Shown: in pieces, positions 15,601 through 23,705 of the stretch | Layout: each line of letters begins with the position of its first letter | Numbering within the stretch: position 1 is the first letter of the stretch | Assembly (NCBI RefSeq): GCF_001612885.1 | Contig: NZ_BDBH01000004.1 | Location: forward strand, 1,054,001 to 1,118,000 | DNA: 64,000 bases | Direction: 5' to 3' | DNA from: Nocardia harenae NBRC 108248 | GTDB taxonomy: Bacteria > Actinomycetota > Actinomycetes > Mycobacteriales > Mycobacteriaceae | Notes under the pieces: model-generated | Databases searched by the model: none | The model's input: the letters and a program-made list of their open reading frames with translations, nothing else | What the model was told of the DNA's origin: nothing | Made by a program: the position numbers and the translations under genes

Positions 15601-16875
15601 TCAGGACGGAACGGCGGCGGCCGGATTCATCGGCGGGGTGGGCGGGAAGGTCACCGGAAGCGCGGTGAGCGCGCGGTGGAACGGGCCCGGCCGCCAGACC
15701 GGTCCCTCCTCCAGGTTCGGCCGCAGCTCCGGCAGCGCGTCCAGTAACTGGTCGATGGAGTCCTGCGCGATCAGGTAGGCGATGCTCTGCGCCGGGCAGG
15801 CGTGCGGGCCGATGCCCCAGGCCAGGTGCGAGCGGTTGCCGGTGATCTGGTCGGTGCGGCGCACCATCGGGTCGTTGTTGCAGGCGGCCATGCTGATCAC
15901 GACCGGCTGGTGCGCGGGGAGCCAGACGTCGTCGATGAGCACCGGCTGGCGCGGGTAGGTGACCAGCTGGTTGGCCAGCGGCGGGTCGTTGAAGAGCACC
16001 TCGTCCAGCGCGTCCCTGGTGGAGAGGTGGCCGCCGAGCACCCGGCCGCCGAACCGGTCGTCGCTCAGGATGAGCAGCAGCGTGTTCACGATGAGGTTCA
16101 GCTCGAACTCGATACCGGTGCCGTACACCCGGGAGACGTGGTGCGAGGCCTCCACGTCGTCCAGCCCGGCCGGGTGCCGCAGCAGCGTCGAGGTGATGTC
16201 GCCGCGCGGGTGGCCGCGCTTGCGCGTCACCAGCCGCATGAGCGCCTCGCCGATGATTCGGTTGCCCTCCTCGGCGTCCACGCCCTCCAGCAGCGCGGGG
16301 GTGCCCGCCGCGAGCTCGGCGCCGATCTCGGGCGGGCAGCCGAGCAGGTAGTTCACGATGCCGAAGACCAGCGGGTAGACGTACTGGCTGATCAGCTCGG
16401 CCGCGCCGTCGGCGCAGAAGGAATCGATGAGCGGCAGCGCCAGCGACTCCACCACGTCGTGCAGGGCGTAGAGGTCGACCTGGTCCATGCTCGCGGTGAT
16501 GGCGCCGCGGTAGCGGCTGAAGTCGGCACCGGTGCTGCGGCTCGCCACCGGGCGCCACTCCAGCAGCGGCAGGATCGGGCAGTCCGCGGGAACGGTCTGC
16601 TGCCAGGCGCGCGGATCGGCCGGGAAGTGCTCCGGGTCGTTCAGCACCCGGCCGGCGGTGCGATAGCCGAGGACCAATGTGGCGGGCACCCCCGGCGCCA
16701 GCTCGATCGGGGCCATGGCGCCGTAGCGGCGCCGCATCGCCTCGTAGTAGTAGTGCGGGTCGGCCGCGAAGTCCGGAGTGTGCAGCGGTACGCGCGGCTC
16801 GTCGGAGTCGCCCGGCGCGCCGAGCGCCACCGGGCACGATCGAACCGGAATCCCGGCCTGCGACGTACTCGTCAC
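15601..16875 (-). CDS. Cytochrome P450 with degenerate ExxR motif (CYP157-like)
   Basis: 424 residues from GTG 16875 (MTSTSQAG, RRGAGAGGGxxx-type purine stretch upstream). The haem loop WGIGPHACPA is intact (Cys near residue 360). The K-helix, normally E-x-x-R, reads DEVLFNDPP (near 291-299): the Glu is there but Arg is Phe. The I-helix YGTGIEFELNL also lacks the usual acid-Thr pair for oxygen activation. The Streptomyces CYP157 family is the known precedent for losing ExxR, and the CPA after the haem Cys is similar. It may need an unusual electron or substrate set-up, or may not be a monooxygenase. Confidence 0.88.
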   Translation of the reverse strand: MTSTSQAGIPVRSCPVALGAPGDSDEPRVPLHTPDFAADPHYYYEAMRRRYGAMAPIELAPGVPATLVLGYRTAGRVLNDPEHFPADPRAWQQTVPADCPILPLLEWRPVASRSTGADFSRYRGAITASMDQVDLYALHDVVESLALPLIDSFCADGAAELISQYVYPLVFGIVNYLLGCPPEIGAELAAGTPALLEGVDAEEGNRIIGEALMRLVTRKRGHPRGDITSTLLRHPAGLDDVEASHHVSRVYGTGIEFELNLIVNTLLLILSDDRFGGRVLGGHLSTRDALDEVLFNDPPLANQLVTYPRQPVLIDDVWLPAHQPVVISMAACNNDPMVRRTDQITGNRSHLAWGIGPHACPAQSIAYLIAQDSIDQLLDALPELRPNLEEGPVWRPGPFHRALTALPVTFPPTPPMNPAAAVPS

Positions 16876-17178
16876 GTTCTCTCCCTGCTGATCGGCTGCG
16901 CTACGGGCAGGCCGCGCACCACGACGCCGTGGCACGGCCGCTCCCCCTCGAATGTCGACCGGCGCGCGCCGGGACCGCTCGATGCTATCGAGCCGGGTTC
17001 CCGGCCGCGCACCGGGCCGAAAAGAGACTTCGCAGAACGTAATTCGAGTTCGCTGGTCGGCGAGAAACGGGGCGGGCGCGGGGTTTTCAGTCCCCAGACC
17101 GACCGGCCGGGACTGTCCGCGGGTGACCTGTCGGCCCCCGTGCCGGAAGCGTGCGGGCCGAGGGAGCCCGCAGTACCG
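16876..17178. other. 303-base gap upstream of P450, no gene seen
   Basis: No frame on either strand shows a credible start, ribosome site and codon use together. It should hold the P450 promoter and marks the boundary between very GC-rich DNA and the lower-GC block that follows. A DosR-like half site (GGGCCGAAAAGAGAC, 17014-17028) was noted, but its second half is missing. Confidence 0.6.
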
Positions 17179-18471
17179 TCAGAAGCCGCTGTGGAACAGC
17201 GCGTGCGACATCAGCCTCGACACGAACCAGCTGTGCCCCTCCAGCCCCGGTTCGTAGTCGCCGCCGAGGCCGAACCCGCCATCGTTCTTCAGGTTCTCCG
17301 TCGACAGGTAGACCAGCGCATTGTTCGACGGCAGCAGCACGAGGGATCGGGAATTGTCGGTCGAGTAGATCTCGTAGCCATCGGCCAGGCCGCTGAACTT
17401 CGTGCCGTCGGGCCTGCGGGTGCCGTTGAAGCTCGAGAATTTCACCGATGCGTTGTGGTAGCCGCCGCCGTACCTGGCCAGGCGCGTCCGGAGCTCCTGG
17501 TAGATGCCGTCCACCGTGGCGCGCTCGGCGCTGTAGAGCCGGATGCGCTTGTCCGCGTCGTCGCCCTGCCAGGCTGTCAATCGATTCCACAGCTCGTCGT
17601 AGCCCTGCCTTTTCGTCTTGACCACGCGCCCGGCCACCTTTTCGTCGAGCATCACGTCGAAGGCGTAGACTTCGCGCAGCGATTCGGACATGAACCTGTC
17701 GTCGCGGCGGCCGGCGGCGAGCAACCTGCTCAGCACGGCACCGCTGCGGCTGTAGGCCGACACCGCGATGCGTTCCAGTTGCACTGCGGCCACCGGTACC
17801 AGCCGCGCGCTGATGGCCGCATAGCATCGACGACCGATGTGCCGCAGCGCCTCCGACAGCGTCGCCGGGTCGGTGAGATCGGCGTAGGCGGCGGCGCTAC
17901 ACACCGGCACCACGACCGCGAACGCCGACGGACACGGCCCCCCGTCCAGCTTCGGCCCGGCGCGCCGCACTCCGCAGAAGTGCTGCGCGACGGTGAATTT
18001 CTCCTTGCACAGATACCGCGCGCCCAACTCGAGGAAGTTCGGGAGCTTTACCGGATCGACCCCGCCCCGCCAGTAGGCGGGGTAGTCCTCCAGCCCCGCG
18101 CGCGGGTGCAGCACCACGTTCGCCCGCAGTACCGGCGTGTTCGACGTATCGTCCCGGTACTGTTTCACCAGAGCGGGCGACAACCACACCCAGAACAGCC
18201 GCGCGACAGCCTTCCCGGCGGAGCTGTCGTTGCGCTCGAGGACGAAAATCCGGCCCGCGTCGGTATCGTCCATCGAGGTGCGCATCCGATAGTCGATGAA
18301 ATCCAGCGGACCACCGCGCGCGGCGGGGGCGAAGACTCGATCGAGGAACACCGGAAAGGCGCGGCCGTGATCCCGGTACGGGCGGACGAGCTCGTAGCCC
18401 TGATTGTCGACGAACACAGTCTTGTAGCTCGCGAGAAGCGTTCTCTCGTTCGTGATATCCCGAAACTCCAT
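17179..18471 (-). CDS. Unrecognised protein, possible alpha/beta hydrolase, paired with LysM protein
   Basis: 430 residues from ATG 18471, with AAAGG upstream (TTG 18480 is in frame). There is no signal peptide. Near residues 235-250, ERIAVSAYSRSGAVLSRLL looks like a serine-hydrolase nucleophile elbow (AYSRSG, Ser241), with a possible acid in YAFDVMLDE and a late His-rich end GHSWFVSRLMSHALFHSGF. Earlier, ANVVLHPRAGLEDYPAYWRGG is distinctive. I cannot name the family. It starts 22 bases after the stop of the LysM gene, so the two form an operon. Codon use and GC are lower than the flanks, suggesting transfer. Confidence 0.75.
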   Translation of the reverse strand: MEFRDITNERTLLASYKTVFVDNQGYELVRPYRDHGRAFPVFLDRVFAPAARGGPLDFIDYRMRTSMDDTDAGRIFVLERNDSSAGKAVARLFWVWLSPALVKQYRDDTSNTPVLRANVVLHPRAGLEDYPAYWRGGVDPVKLPNFLELGARYLCKEKFTVAQHFCGVRRAGPKLDGGPCPSAFAVVVPVCSAAAYADLTDPATLSEALRHIGRRCYAAISARLVPVAAVQLERIAVSAYSRSGAVLSRLLAAGRRDDRFMSESLREVYAFDVMLDEKVAGRVVKTKRQGYDELWNRLTAWQGDDADKRIRLYSAERATVDGIYQELRTRLARYGGGYHNASVKFSSFNGTRRPDGTKFSGLADGYEIYSTDNSRSLVLLPSNNALVYLSTENLKNDGGFGLGGDYEPGLEGHSWFVSRLMSHALFHSGF

Positions 18472-18493
18472 CGGCTGCAAACCTTTTAGACGA

Positions 18494-21322
18494 CTACGAC
18501 GGGGTTTTCAGGTCGTACTCGGTGGCGACCACCTGCTCGGTAGGCAGGATCTCGGTCCACTGGCTGAACACCTGGAAAGGCTCCTTCCCGAAGGAGATCC
18601 CGCCCTGCAGCGGGTTGAAACCGTGTGCGAAGACCACTTCGGCGGGCAGCGCCAGATCCGAGTTCGGATCACCGGGATTCGACGGTACCGGCGTCAGCGA
18701 CTGCTTCTGCTCAGCCGCGATCTTGGCGGCAATAATCAGCAGCACCTCACGCAGTTTCTTGCCCCGGTACTCCGGCGGATCCTGTTCGGGATCGAACGGG
18801 TAGTCCTCGTTGAGGCCATCGGTTCCCGCGACCTCGGGGCGGCCGAGGAATTTCATCGCCTCGTCCTCGCGGCCGGGCCGGATCGGCAGCACGGCTTTGA
18901 CCCAGGGCGAATTGAGGAAGGCGTTGCGGTTGGCATCACCGTCGAGCTGCAGGAACCAGCCAAGCGAGGCACCGAGCGGTGCCGGCTCGGACTCTTCGGT
19001 GAACAGGTATTTCTTGTCGGCGGATTCGAACGCGGTGGTCTGCAGCGCGCCATCGGCGTTCATCATCACTCGCCTGCCGGGACGCGGCCGCCACCAATCC
19101 GGGGCGACGAAGTACAGCATGGCGTCGACGTCGAAGAAGTAGCGGATCAGCTCCGAGGCCACGTGGTAATCGCTGTTCTCCCAGTTCGCGGTCTTGCCGT
19201 AGAGCCTGGCGATGATCTTGCGATAGATGATGTTGCGTTCTTCCTCGCGCAGATCCTCCGGGCGACGCGCAGGCACCCGGCTGCTGAGCTTGACGCGCTT
19301 GCGCAGCGTCTCGTAGAACAGCCGCTCCTTCTCCGCGGCGACCAGATCGGTGTAGTCCTTCATCGCCTGCGCATTCTGCGCGTCGATGGCGTCCTTGGCC
19401 GTCTTCGTCGGGGTGTACATCATCGTCACCTCGAACGGCATCGACCTCTTGCCGCCGAAATTCGCCTTGGCGAGGCGAATCATGAAACTCTTCGCCGGCC
19501 CGCCCGCCGAGTTCGGGTTCAGCGCGACGTCCTTGACCTGGGCCTGCTCGTTCTTGAAGTCCACGGCGGCCACATTCGCCAGCACGAAGCCCTCGGGTGC
19601 GGGCGGGATGTCGAAATCGAACCTGAACTGGATGATGCTGTTCGCGCCGGCATTGCGGTTGATGCCGTGATCACCGTTCTCGTCGGACTGCAGGTAGGTC
19701 AGGTCGGTATCGTCATCACCGCCATTGTGCTGCAGGAATCTGACCGCGAAGGGATATACCACCGGCTTGTCCGGCGGATACGGAATGCGATCGGGCCGTT
19801 TGATCGACGGATCGAGGGCCGCCGCCGTCTCGTGCACGAAATTTCCCGTGTCCAGGTGGTCGCCGGGAAAGTCCACGTAGAGTTGCCAGCACAACTGCTG
19901 GCCGAGGTCCTGGACCTGCACCGCGACCTTGCGCATCTTCCGGCTGAGCTGGTAGCTGACCAGCCGCGAGGTGGTGTTCTGCAGCACGTAGCGGCGGCTC
20001 GAGGTGTCGCTGGTCTCGGTAACCGTGCGAAAGGTCGTCTTGAAGCTCTGTTTGACCTCGCTGGACAGCTTCGAGGTCTGCTCCCGCATCCGCTTGTGCG
20101 TCTGCTCCTGAGCCTGTTTGCGGGACTGGTCCAGATTGAACGAAGCGCTACCGCTGGCCTGGAAGATCGTCCCCAGCCCGCCGCTGGCGGAGGTGGTCAC
20201 GCCGAGCTTCATATCGCTGGCGTTCTCGGCCTTGACCGCGTCGGCGATCTCGTCGCGATCCGTACCGGACTGCTCGGACTTCTCGACCGACTCCGTCGAC
20301 TGCTCGGTGGTGCGCTCGACCAGAGTGCGGCGGGTATTGACCTCGATCAACTCGACCGTTCCCCCGGGGCTGATCCAGACGTGCCCCACCGGTGGGCCGA
20401 GGAACGTGCCCAGCTCGAAGAAGTATTCGCGGAAGCGGTGCAGGATTCCGATCGGCGAGAGAAACATCGCCTTGGACGGATGCTGCTGCGCGATGAACTG
20501 CACCGCCGCCAGCGCCCGCTCCCACGGCTGCACCTCGCGGGCGAACATCTGGGGAACGATCGTCGGGTCGGTCCGATTCAACTGCTGCAGCAGCCGGGTG
20601 GTCACCGTCTCGCGCTGCGGATCGGCGGCCGCGGCGGCTCCGACGCGCGGGCCGTTCACGGCCGCGATCATCGTCGCCGCGGGCGAGTCGGCGGTATCGG
20701 CCAGCAGCGCCTGCCACAGGTCGGGGTCGTCGAGCCCGGATACAGCCCGCGTCGCCAGCTCGCGGCCGACGACTGTGCCGGTCGGGTCGGTGAATTTCGC
20801 CGCGGCCAGGTGTGGCCCCGTCGGGGTGGTCTCGAGGTGAGCCAAGTTCACCGCCTGCGCGAACCGATTGGTCAGACCACTGCGCACCCGCTCCTGCTGC
20901 AGGTTGCTGCGCCACCCGATCAGCGGCTGGTAGACGCCGAACGGTTCACTGGCATAGGGCAGGACCCCGGTGATCACCGGCGGCGGTGGTGGCAGCGGCG
21001 TGCCGGGGCGGTCCGGGATCGACAGGGTCCAGCCGACTTCGATGTGGTCCGGATCGCGAATCGCGTTCGCCGCCGCCAGCAGGCCGACGAAGCTCGCGTC
21101 ACCGTACATTTCCAGGGCGATCCCGGACAGGGTGTCACCGGCCCGCACCGGCCGCACCCGGCCGGGGTCGGGCAGCCTGAGTACCTGACCGATACCGATC
21201 TCGTCCGGGTCGGCGATACCATTGGCCGCGGCGATGAAGCCGAACAGTCCCGCGTCTCCGTAGAACCTCTGAGCGATCGCACTGAGAGTGTCACCGGCGA
21301 CGGTGGTGTGAGTGCTTGGCAT
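18494..21322 (-). CDS. Large LysM-domain protein of unknown family
   Basis: 942 residues from ATG 21322, which follows AGGAG. Residues 3-51 and 57-104 are two LysM domains of the intracellular Kbp/phage-tail kind (DTLSAIAQRFYGDAGLFGFIAAANGI...IGQVLRLP), with no signal peptide. A proline linker (107-116) follows. Residues 330-370 are rich in Ser/Thr/Glu; 371-400 alternate small and polar residues (TTSASGGLGTIFQASGSASFN); 400-430 are a charged helix; then RRYVLQNTTSRLVSYQLSRKMRKVAVQVQDLG. The C-terminal half is soluble and unmatched. It may be a structural or assembly protein. Operon with the gene at 17179. Confidence 0.85.
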   Translation of the reverse strand: MPSTHTTVAGDTLSAIAQRFYGDAGLFGFIAAANGIADPDEIGIGQVLRLPDPGRVRPVRAGDTLSGIALEMYGDASFVGLLAAANAIRDPDHIEVGWTLSIPDRPGTPLPPPPPVITGVLPYASEPFGVYQPLIGWRSNLQQERVRSGLTNRFAQAVNLAHLETTPTGPHLAAAKFTDPTGTVVGRELATRAVSGLDDPDLWQALLADTADSPAATMIAAVNGPRVGAAAAADPQRETVTTRLLQQLNRTDPTIVPQMFAREVQPWERALAAVQFIAQQHPSKAMFLSPIGILHRFREYFFELGTFLGPPVGHVWISPGGTVELIEVNTRRTLVERTTEQSTESVEKSEQSGTDRDEIADAVKAENASDMKLGVTTSASGGLGTIFQASGSASFNLDQSRKQAQEQTHKRMREQTSKLSSEVKQSFKTTFRTVTETSDTSSRRYVLQNTTSRLVSYQLSRKMRKVAVQVQDLGQQLCWQLYVDFPGDHLDTGNFVHETAAALDPSIKRPDRIPYPPDKPVVYPFAVRFLQHNGGDDDTDLTYLQSDENGDHGINRNAGANSIIQFRFDFDIPPAPEGFVLANVAAVDFKNEQAQVKDVALNPNSAGGPAKSFMIRLAKANFGGKRSMPFEVTMMYTPTKTAKDAIDAQNAQAMKDYTDLVAAEKERLFYETLRKRVKLSSRVPARRPEDLREEERNIIYRKIIARLYGKTANWENSDYHVASELIRYFFDVDAMLYFVAPDWWRPRPGRRVMMNADGALQTTAFESADKKYLFTEESEPAPLGASLGWFLQLDGDANRNAFLNSPWVKAVLPIRPGREDEAMKFLGRPEVAGTDGLNEDYPFDPEQDPPEYRGKKLREVLLIIAAKIAAEQKQSLTPVPSNPGDPNSDLALPAEVVFAHGFNPLQGGISFGKEPFQVFSQWTEILPTEQVVATEYDLKTPS

Positions 21323-21507
21323 GAGACTTCTCCTGCACTTCGGAGTATTCCTGGCTACCGAAACGCTAGGGGCCCGCACCGGTTGCTACACGAGTAGGGC
21401 CGTACCCCAATTCCGGCCGCGACCTGTCGGTACCCGCAATACCTTCATTCCCGAGACCGGCGCGACGGGCGTCGGCGAACAGTGCGGGGAGAAGCCGTGT
21501 TCCGACA

Positions 21508-21817
21508 GTGACACGTCCTGATCGTGCCGGTGCGGGAGGAGTCGATGCCGCAGCACGCGATCGACGCCGCGGGCGAGCCGCGGGACGCGCGCGGCCGGGC
21601 TGGTGCCGGCGCTCGGCGAGGTAACCGGCCACGCGCACGCCCTGGTGGCGCCGGGCAAGCTGGTGCGCACCGGCGCCGAGCGGATGCTGCACCTGCCCGA
21701 GGGGCGGGCGGCTGAGCCACGAGGAGCACGCCGCCATCCCGCTGCCGCGCGGCTGGTACCGGGTGGTGCGGCAGCGCGAGTACACCCCGTCCGCCATCCG
21801 CACCGTCACCGACTGAG
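21508..21817 (+). pseudogene. Frameshifted remnant of a small conserved actinobacterial protein
   Basis: Three successive frames give VLIVPVREESMPQHA, then LGEVTGHAHALVAPGK, then LSHEEHAAIPLPRGWYRVVRQREYTPSAI and a stop. The GEVTGHAH ... HEEHAxIxLPxGxYxVxRQREYTP pattern is a conserved hypothetical protein that I recall from Streptomyces and relatives, often beside a DUF6745-type protein. At least two frameshifts, and a stop just before the first segment, show it is dead. Confidence 0.7.
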
Positions 21818-21849
21818 AGCGGAAGCCCCGATGGGCACCGAGATCGGCT

Positions 21850-22130
21850 GCCGTCACCGCCGTCCGCGGGCTGACGAATCCCGGTGTCTCCGTGCGTGAT
21901 CGGGTGCGCACCCGGCCCTGGTCCGCCGAGCGCGCACGGCTCGCCGCCGAGCGCGGCCCGGACGGCTGGGCCACCCGCTGGGCCGACACCGGCGCCCGGA
22001 TCGACAGCGAGATCCGCGCCATCCTGCTCGACGCCGTGCTCGGCCAGCACGAGCCCCCGGCCGCCCGCCTTCCTGCTCGAGTTCGTCGCCTCCATGCCAC
22101 CACGGCTCCGGCCGCGCGCCGCAGTGCCGA
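21850..22130 (+). pseudogene. Truncated remnant of a DUF6745-type protein
   Basis: The frame AVRGLTNPGVSVRDRVRTRPW, then WATRWADTGARIDSEIRAILLDAVLGQHEPP, resembles the N-terminal region of DUF6745 proteins, as I remember them (VRTRPWxAERARxxAELGPxGWAxxWAxTGxR ... LLDAVLGQHDAPW). It then shifts frame (FLLEFVASMPPRL) and stops resembling the family well before the usual several hundred residues. With the preceding remnant it forms a decayed two-gene module. Naming is from memory of the family and moderately sure. From 22131 to 22296 nothing recognisable remains. Confidence 0.55.
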
Positions 22131-22296
22131 AGGTCATCGCGGCGACGGCCGATCGACTCGTGCCGAAGGGACGTCCACCGGCTGCCCCGGATCGCGGTGA
22201 TCACGGCAGCGTACGCAGCCAGTCTCGGCGCGGCGGGCGATCGGTGCCGATGCCAGGGCCGGCAGGACCGGAATCCGTTCCAGCAGGAGCTCGCCG

Positions 22297-22671
22297 TCAA
22301 CAGGCCGTTGCATGCCGGTTCGGTTCGTGCCCCGGCGTGGCGGGCGGAGCGCCGTCGGCATCGGCACGCAGCCGATCGCGTTCGGCGGTCAGCGCGGCGT
22401 TGTCTTCCTCCAGGTCCAGGATCCGCCCGATCCCCGCGAGGTTGATCCCTCGCCGGGACAACTCCGCTATCCGGCGCAACCGGACCAGATCGTCACCGCT
22501 GTATCGCCGCGTACCGCCGGGGCTGCGCGCCGGGGTGATCAGCCCGTGCTGCTCGTAGAGCCGTACCGTCTGGACGGCGATCCCCGCCAGCTCGGCCGCC
22601 ACCGAGATCGCGTACACCGCCCGATCCGGCCCCGGCACGACCGCTCCGCCGTCGTCCCTGTCGATCGTCAA
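22297..22671 (-). CDS. MerR family regulator, HspR-like
   Basis: 124 residues from TTG 22671; inner GTG codons are possible starts. The MerR winged helix is complete: VYAISVAAELAGIAVQTVRLYEQHGLITPARSPGGTRRYSGDDLVRLRRIAELSRRGINLAGIGRIL, then a short coiled coil with EEDNAALTAERDRLRADAD. The sequence fits the HspR branch, which represses chaperone genes, and the gene is divergent from hsp20, its likely target. No Cys for metal sensing are seen in the right places. The ending (GHEPNRHATAC) is ordinary. Confidence 0.85.
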   Translation of the reverse strand: MTIDRDDGGAVVPGPDRAVYAISVAAELAGIAVQTVRLYEQHGLITPARSPGGTRRYSGDDLVRLRRIAELSRRGINLAGIGRILDLEEDNAALTAERDRLRADADGAPPATPGHEPNRHATAC

Positions 22672-22720
22672 CCGTATGCACCGCCTTCCACTGCCGTCTC
22701 TAGATTATCTACTCGGAGTA

Positions 22721-22747
22721 CTTGCACTCCAGTGATGTGAGTGCTAG
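22721..22747 (+). promoter_or_regulatory. CIRCE-like HrcA operator overlapping the hsp20 promoter
   Basis: CTTGCACTC (22721-22729), nine bases, then GAGTGCTAG (22739-22747). The CIRCE consensus is TTAGCACTC-N9-GAGTGCTAA; the left arm matches 7 of 9 and the right arm 8 of 9, and the spacing is exact. A TTGCAC -35 (22722-22727) and a TAGAAA -10 (22745-22750), 17 bases apart, overlap it, so HrcA binding would block transcription of hsp20. Confidence 0.75.
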
Positions 22748-22762
22748 AAAATATCTATGCCA

Positions 22763-22785
22763 GGTGCCAGAGATTACCTGGCACC
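22763..22785 (+). promoter_or_regulatory. Inverted repeat in the hsp20 5' leader
   Basis: GGTGCCAG (22763-22770), 7 bases, CTGGCACC (22778-22785): perfect 8-bp arms between the promoter and the hsp20 start. The N7 spacing is like the HAIR operator of HspR, but the arms are not (HAIR is CTTGAGT-N7-ACTCAAG). It could be the operator of the MerR regulator or an RNA hairpin in the leader. Confidence 0.55.
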
Positions 22786-22824
22786 ACACCCAGAGTGAGA
22801 GAAGGAGTAGTGGAGGTGGCGACC

Positions 22825-23262
22825 ATGCTGATGCGTACCGATCCGTTCCGGGATCTGGACCGATTCACGCAGCAGGTGTTCGGCACGGCGGCTCGTCCGG
22901 CGGTGATGCCGATGGACGCCTGGCGCGAGGGCGAGCAGTTCGTGGCGGAGTTCGATCTGCCCGGCATCGACCCCGATTCCCTCGACCTCGATGTCGAACG
23001 CAACGTGGTGACCGTGCGGGCCGAGCGTCCGCAGCTCGACCAGGGGCGGTCGATGATCGCCTCGGAACGTCCCCGCGGCGTCTTCTCCCGGCAGCTGTTC
23101 CTCGGCGAGAGCCTCGACACCGAACGAATCCGCGCCGACTACCGCGACGGGGTCCTGCGGCTGACCATCCCGGTCGCGGAGAAGGCCAAGCCCCGCAAGA
23201 TCGAGATCATCCGCAGCGAGCGCGAGCACGACACCAGGGAACTGGCCTCGGCCTCTTCCTGA
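22825..23262 (+). CDS. Hsp20 family small heat-shock protein
   Basis: 145 residues from ATG 22825 ([20 protein letters not shown]), which has GGAGG upstream; the frame is open to 22741. The alpha-crystallin domain covers about 38-135: [42 protein letters not shown], the [19 protein letters not shown] strand and the hallmark [24 protein letters not shown] (IxI-like end). This is the Hsp16.3/Hsp18 actinobacterial type, an ATP-independent holdase. Transcription starts beside a CIRCE-like site and ends at a strong hairpin at 23361. A divergent MerR regulator adds a second likely control. Confidence 0.95.
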   Translation: MLMRTDPFRDLDRFTQQVFGTAARPAVMPMDAWREGEQFVAEFDLPGIDPDSLDLDVERNVVTVRAERPQLDQGRSMIASERPRGVFSRQLFLGESLDTERIRADYRDGVLRLTIPVAEKAKPRKIEIIRSEREHDTRELASASS

Positions 23263-23360
23263 CCCGGCCGCGCCCGCGGCAACCCGCCCGGCGAGCCGAA
23301 GGCAGGTGATGCCCGTCCCGAATGACCAGTACGAGATTCGCAGTCACGACTCTTCCCCTT

Positions 23361-23395
23361 CCGGGGCGGGCCCGGCGGTCACGGGCCCGCCCCGG
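23361..23395 (+). terminator. Perfect 14-bp stem terminator after hsp20
   Basis: CCGGGGCGGGCCCG (23361-23374), a 7-base loop, then CGGGCCCGCCCCGG (23382-23395). The stem is perfect and very GC-rich; there is no T run, as is common for actinobacterial intrinsic terminators. It lies 99 bases after the hsp20 stop. Confidence 0.8.
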
Positions 23396-23433
23396 CTCCC
23401 TCTGACGCGCCAGTGTGAACCGAGGAGGTAGCC

Positions 23434-23652
23434 ATGACCCCCATCCCGGCAGGCAGCGACCTCGACCGCGCCGCCCAGCACACACCGGTCATCCCCGCGG
23501 ACACCGAATCCGGTCTCGACACCATCGCGCTGCACCCGCTCGCCGAGCGGATACGCACCGCGTTCGACACCGCCGACCTCGCCGACCGGATCGATCAGGC
23601 CTGGACCGTGCCCACCGACGACGACGGTTACGACTACACCCTCGCCTCGTGA
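23434..23652 (+). CDS. Small acidic hypothetical protein (72 aa)
   Basis: 72 residues with a strong AGGAGG site 8 bases before the ATG. It reads MTPIPAGSDLDRAAQHTPVIP, then LAERIRTAFDTADLADRIDQAWTVPTDDDGYDYTLAS. The protein is acidic, with one predicted amphipathic helix (HPLAERIRTAFDTADLADRIDQAW) and a DDDGYDYT tail. I do not recognise a family. It follows the hsp20 terminator, so it has its own promoter or is read through. The strong ribosome site supports it being real. Confidence 0.7.
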   Translation: MTPIPAGSDLDRAAQHTPVIPADTESGLDTIALHPLAERIRTAFDTADLADRIDQAWTVPTDDDGYDYTLAS

Positions 23653-23705
23653 CCACTCCGGCCGCAGCACCCCGGTAGGAGCCGCAGCGCCAGACCTGAG
23701 CGGGG

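Noticed and set aside
17014..17028. DosR box before the P450
   Set aside because: Only one half (GGGCCGAAA) fits; the other half should be GTCCC and reads GAGAC.
18494..21322. Prophage or contractile injection system
   Set aside because: The LysM domains fit a baseplate-type protein, but no sheath, tube, capsid, integrase or AAA ATPase gene is near.
15802..21397. Very long plus-strand open frames (895 and 981 codons)
   Set aside because: They run antisense to the P450, hydrolase-like and LysM genes. Their residues are low-complexity and match no family, while the minus strand carries clear motifs. They come from the third-base GC bias.
22763..22785. HspR HAIR operator
   Set aside because: The spacing is right (N7), but the arms are GGTGCCAG and not CTTGAGT, so I keep it only as an unassigned inverted repeat.
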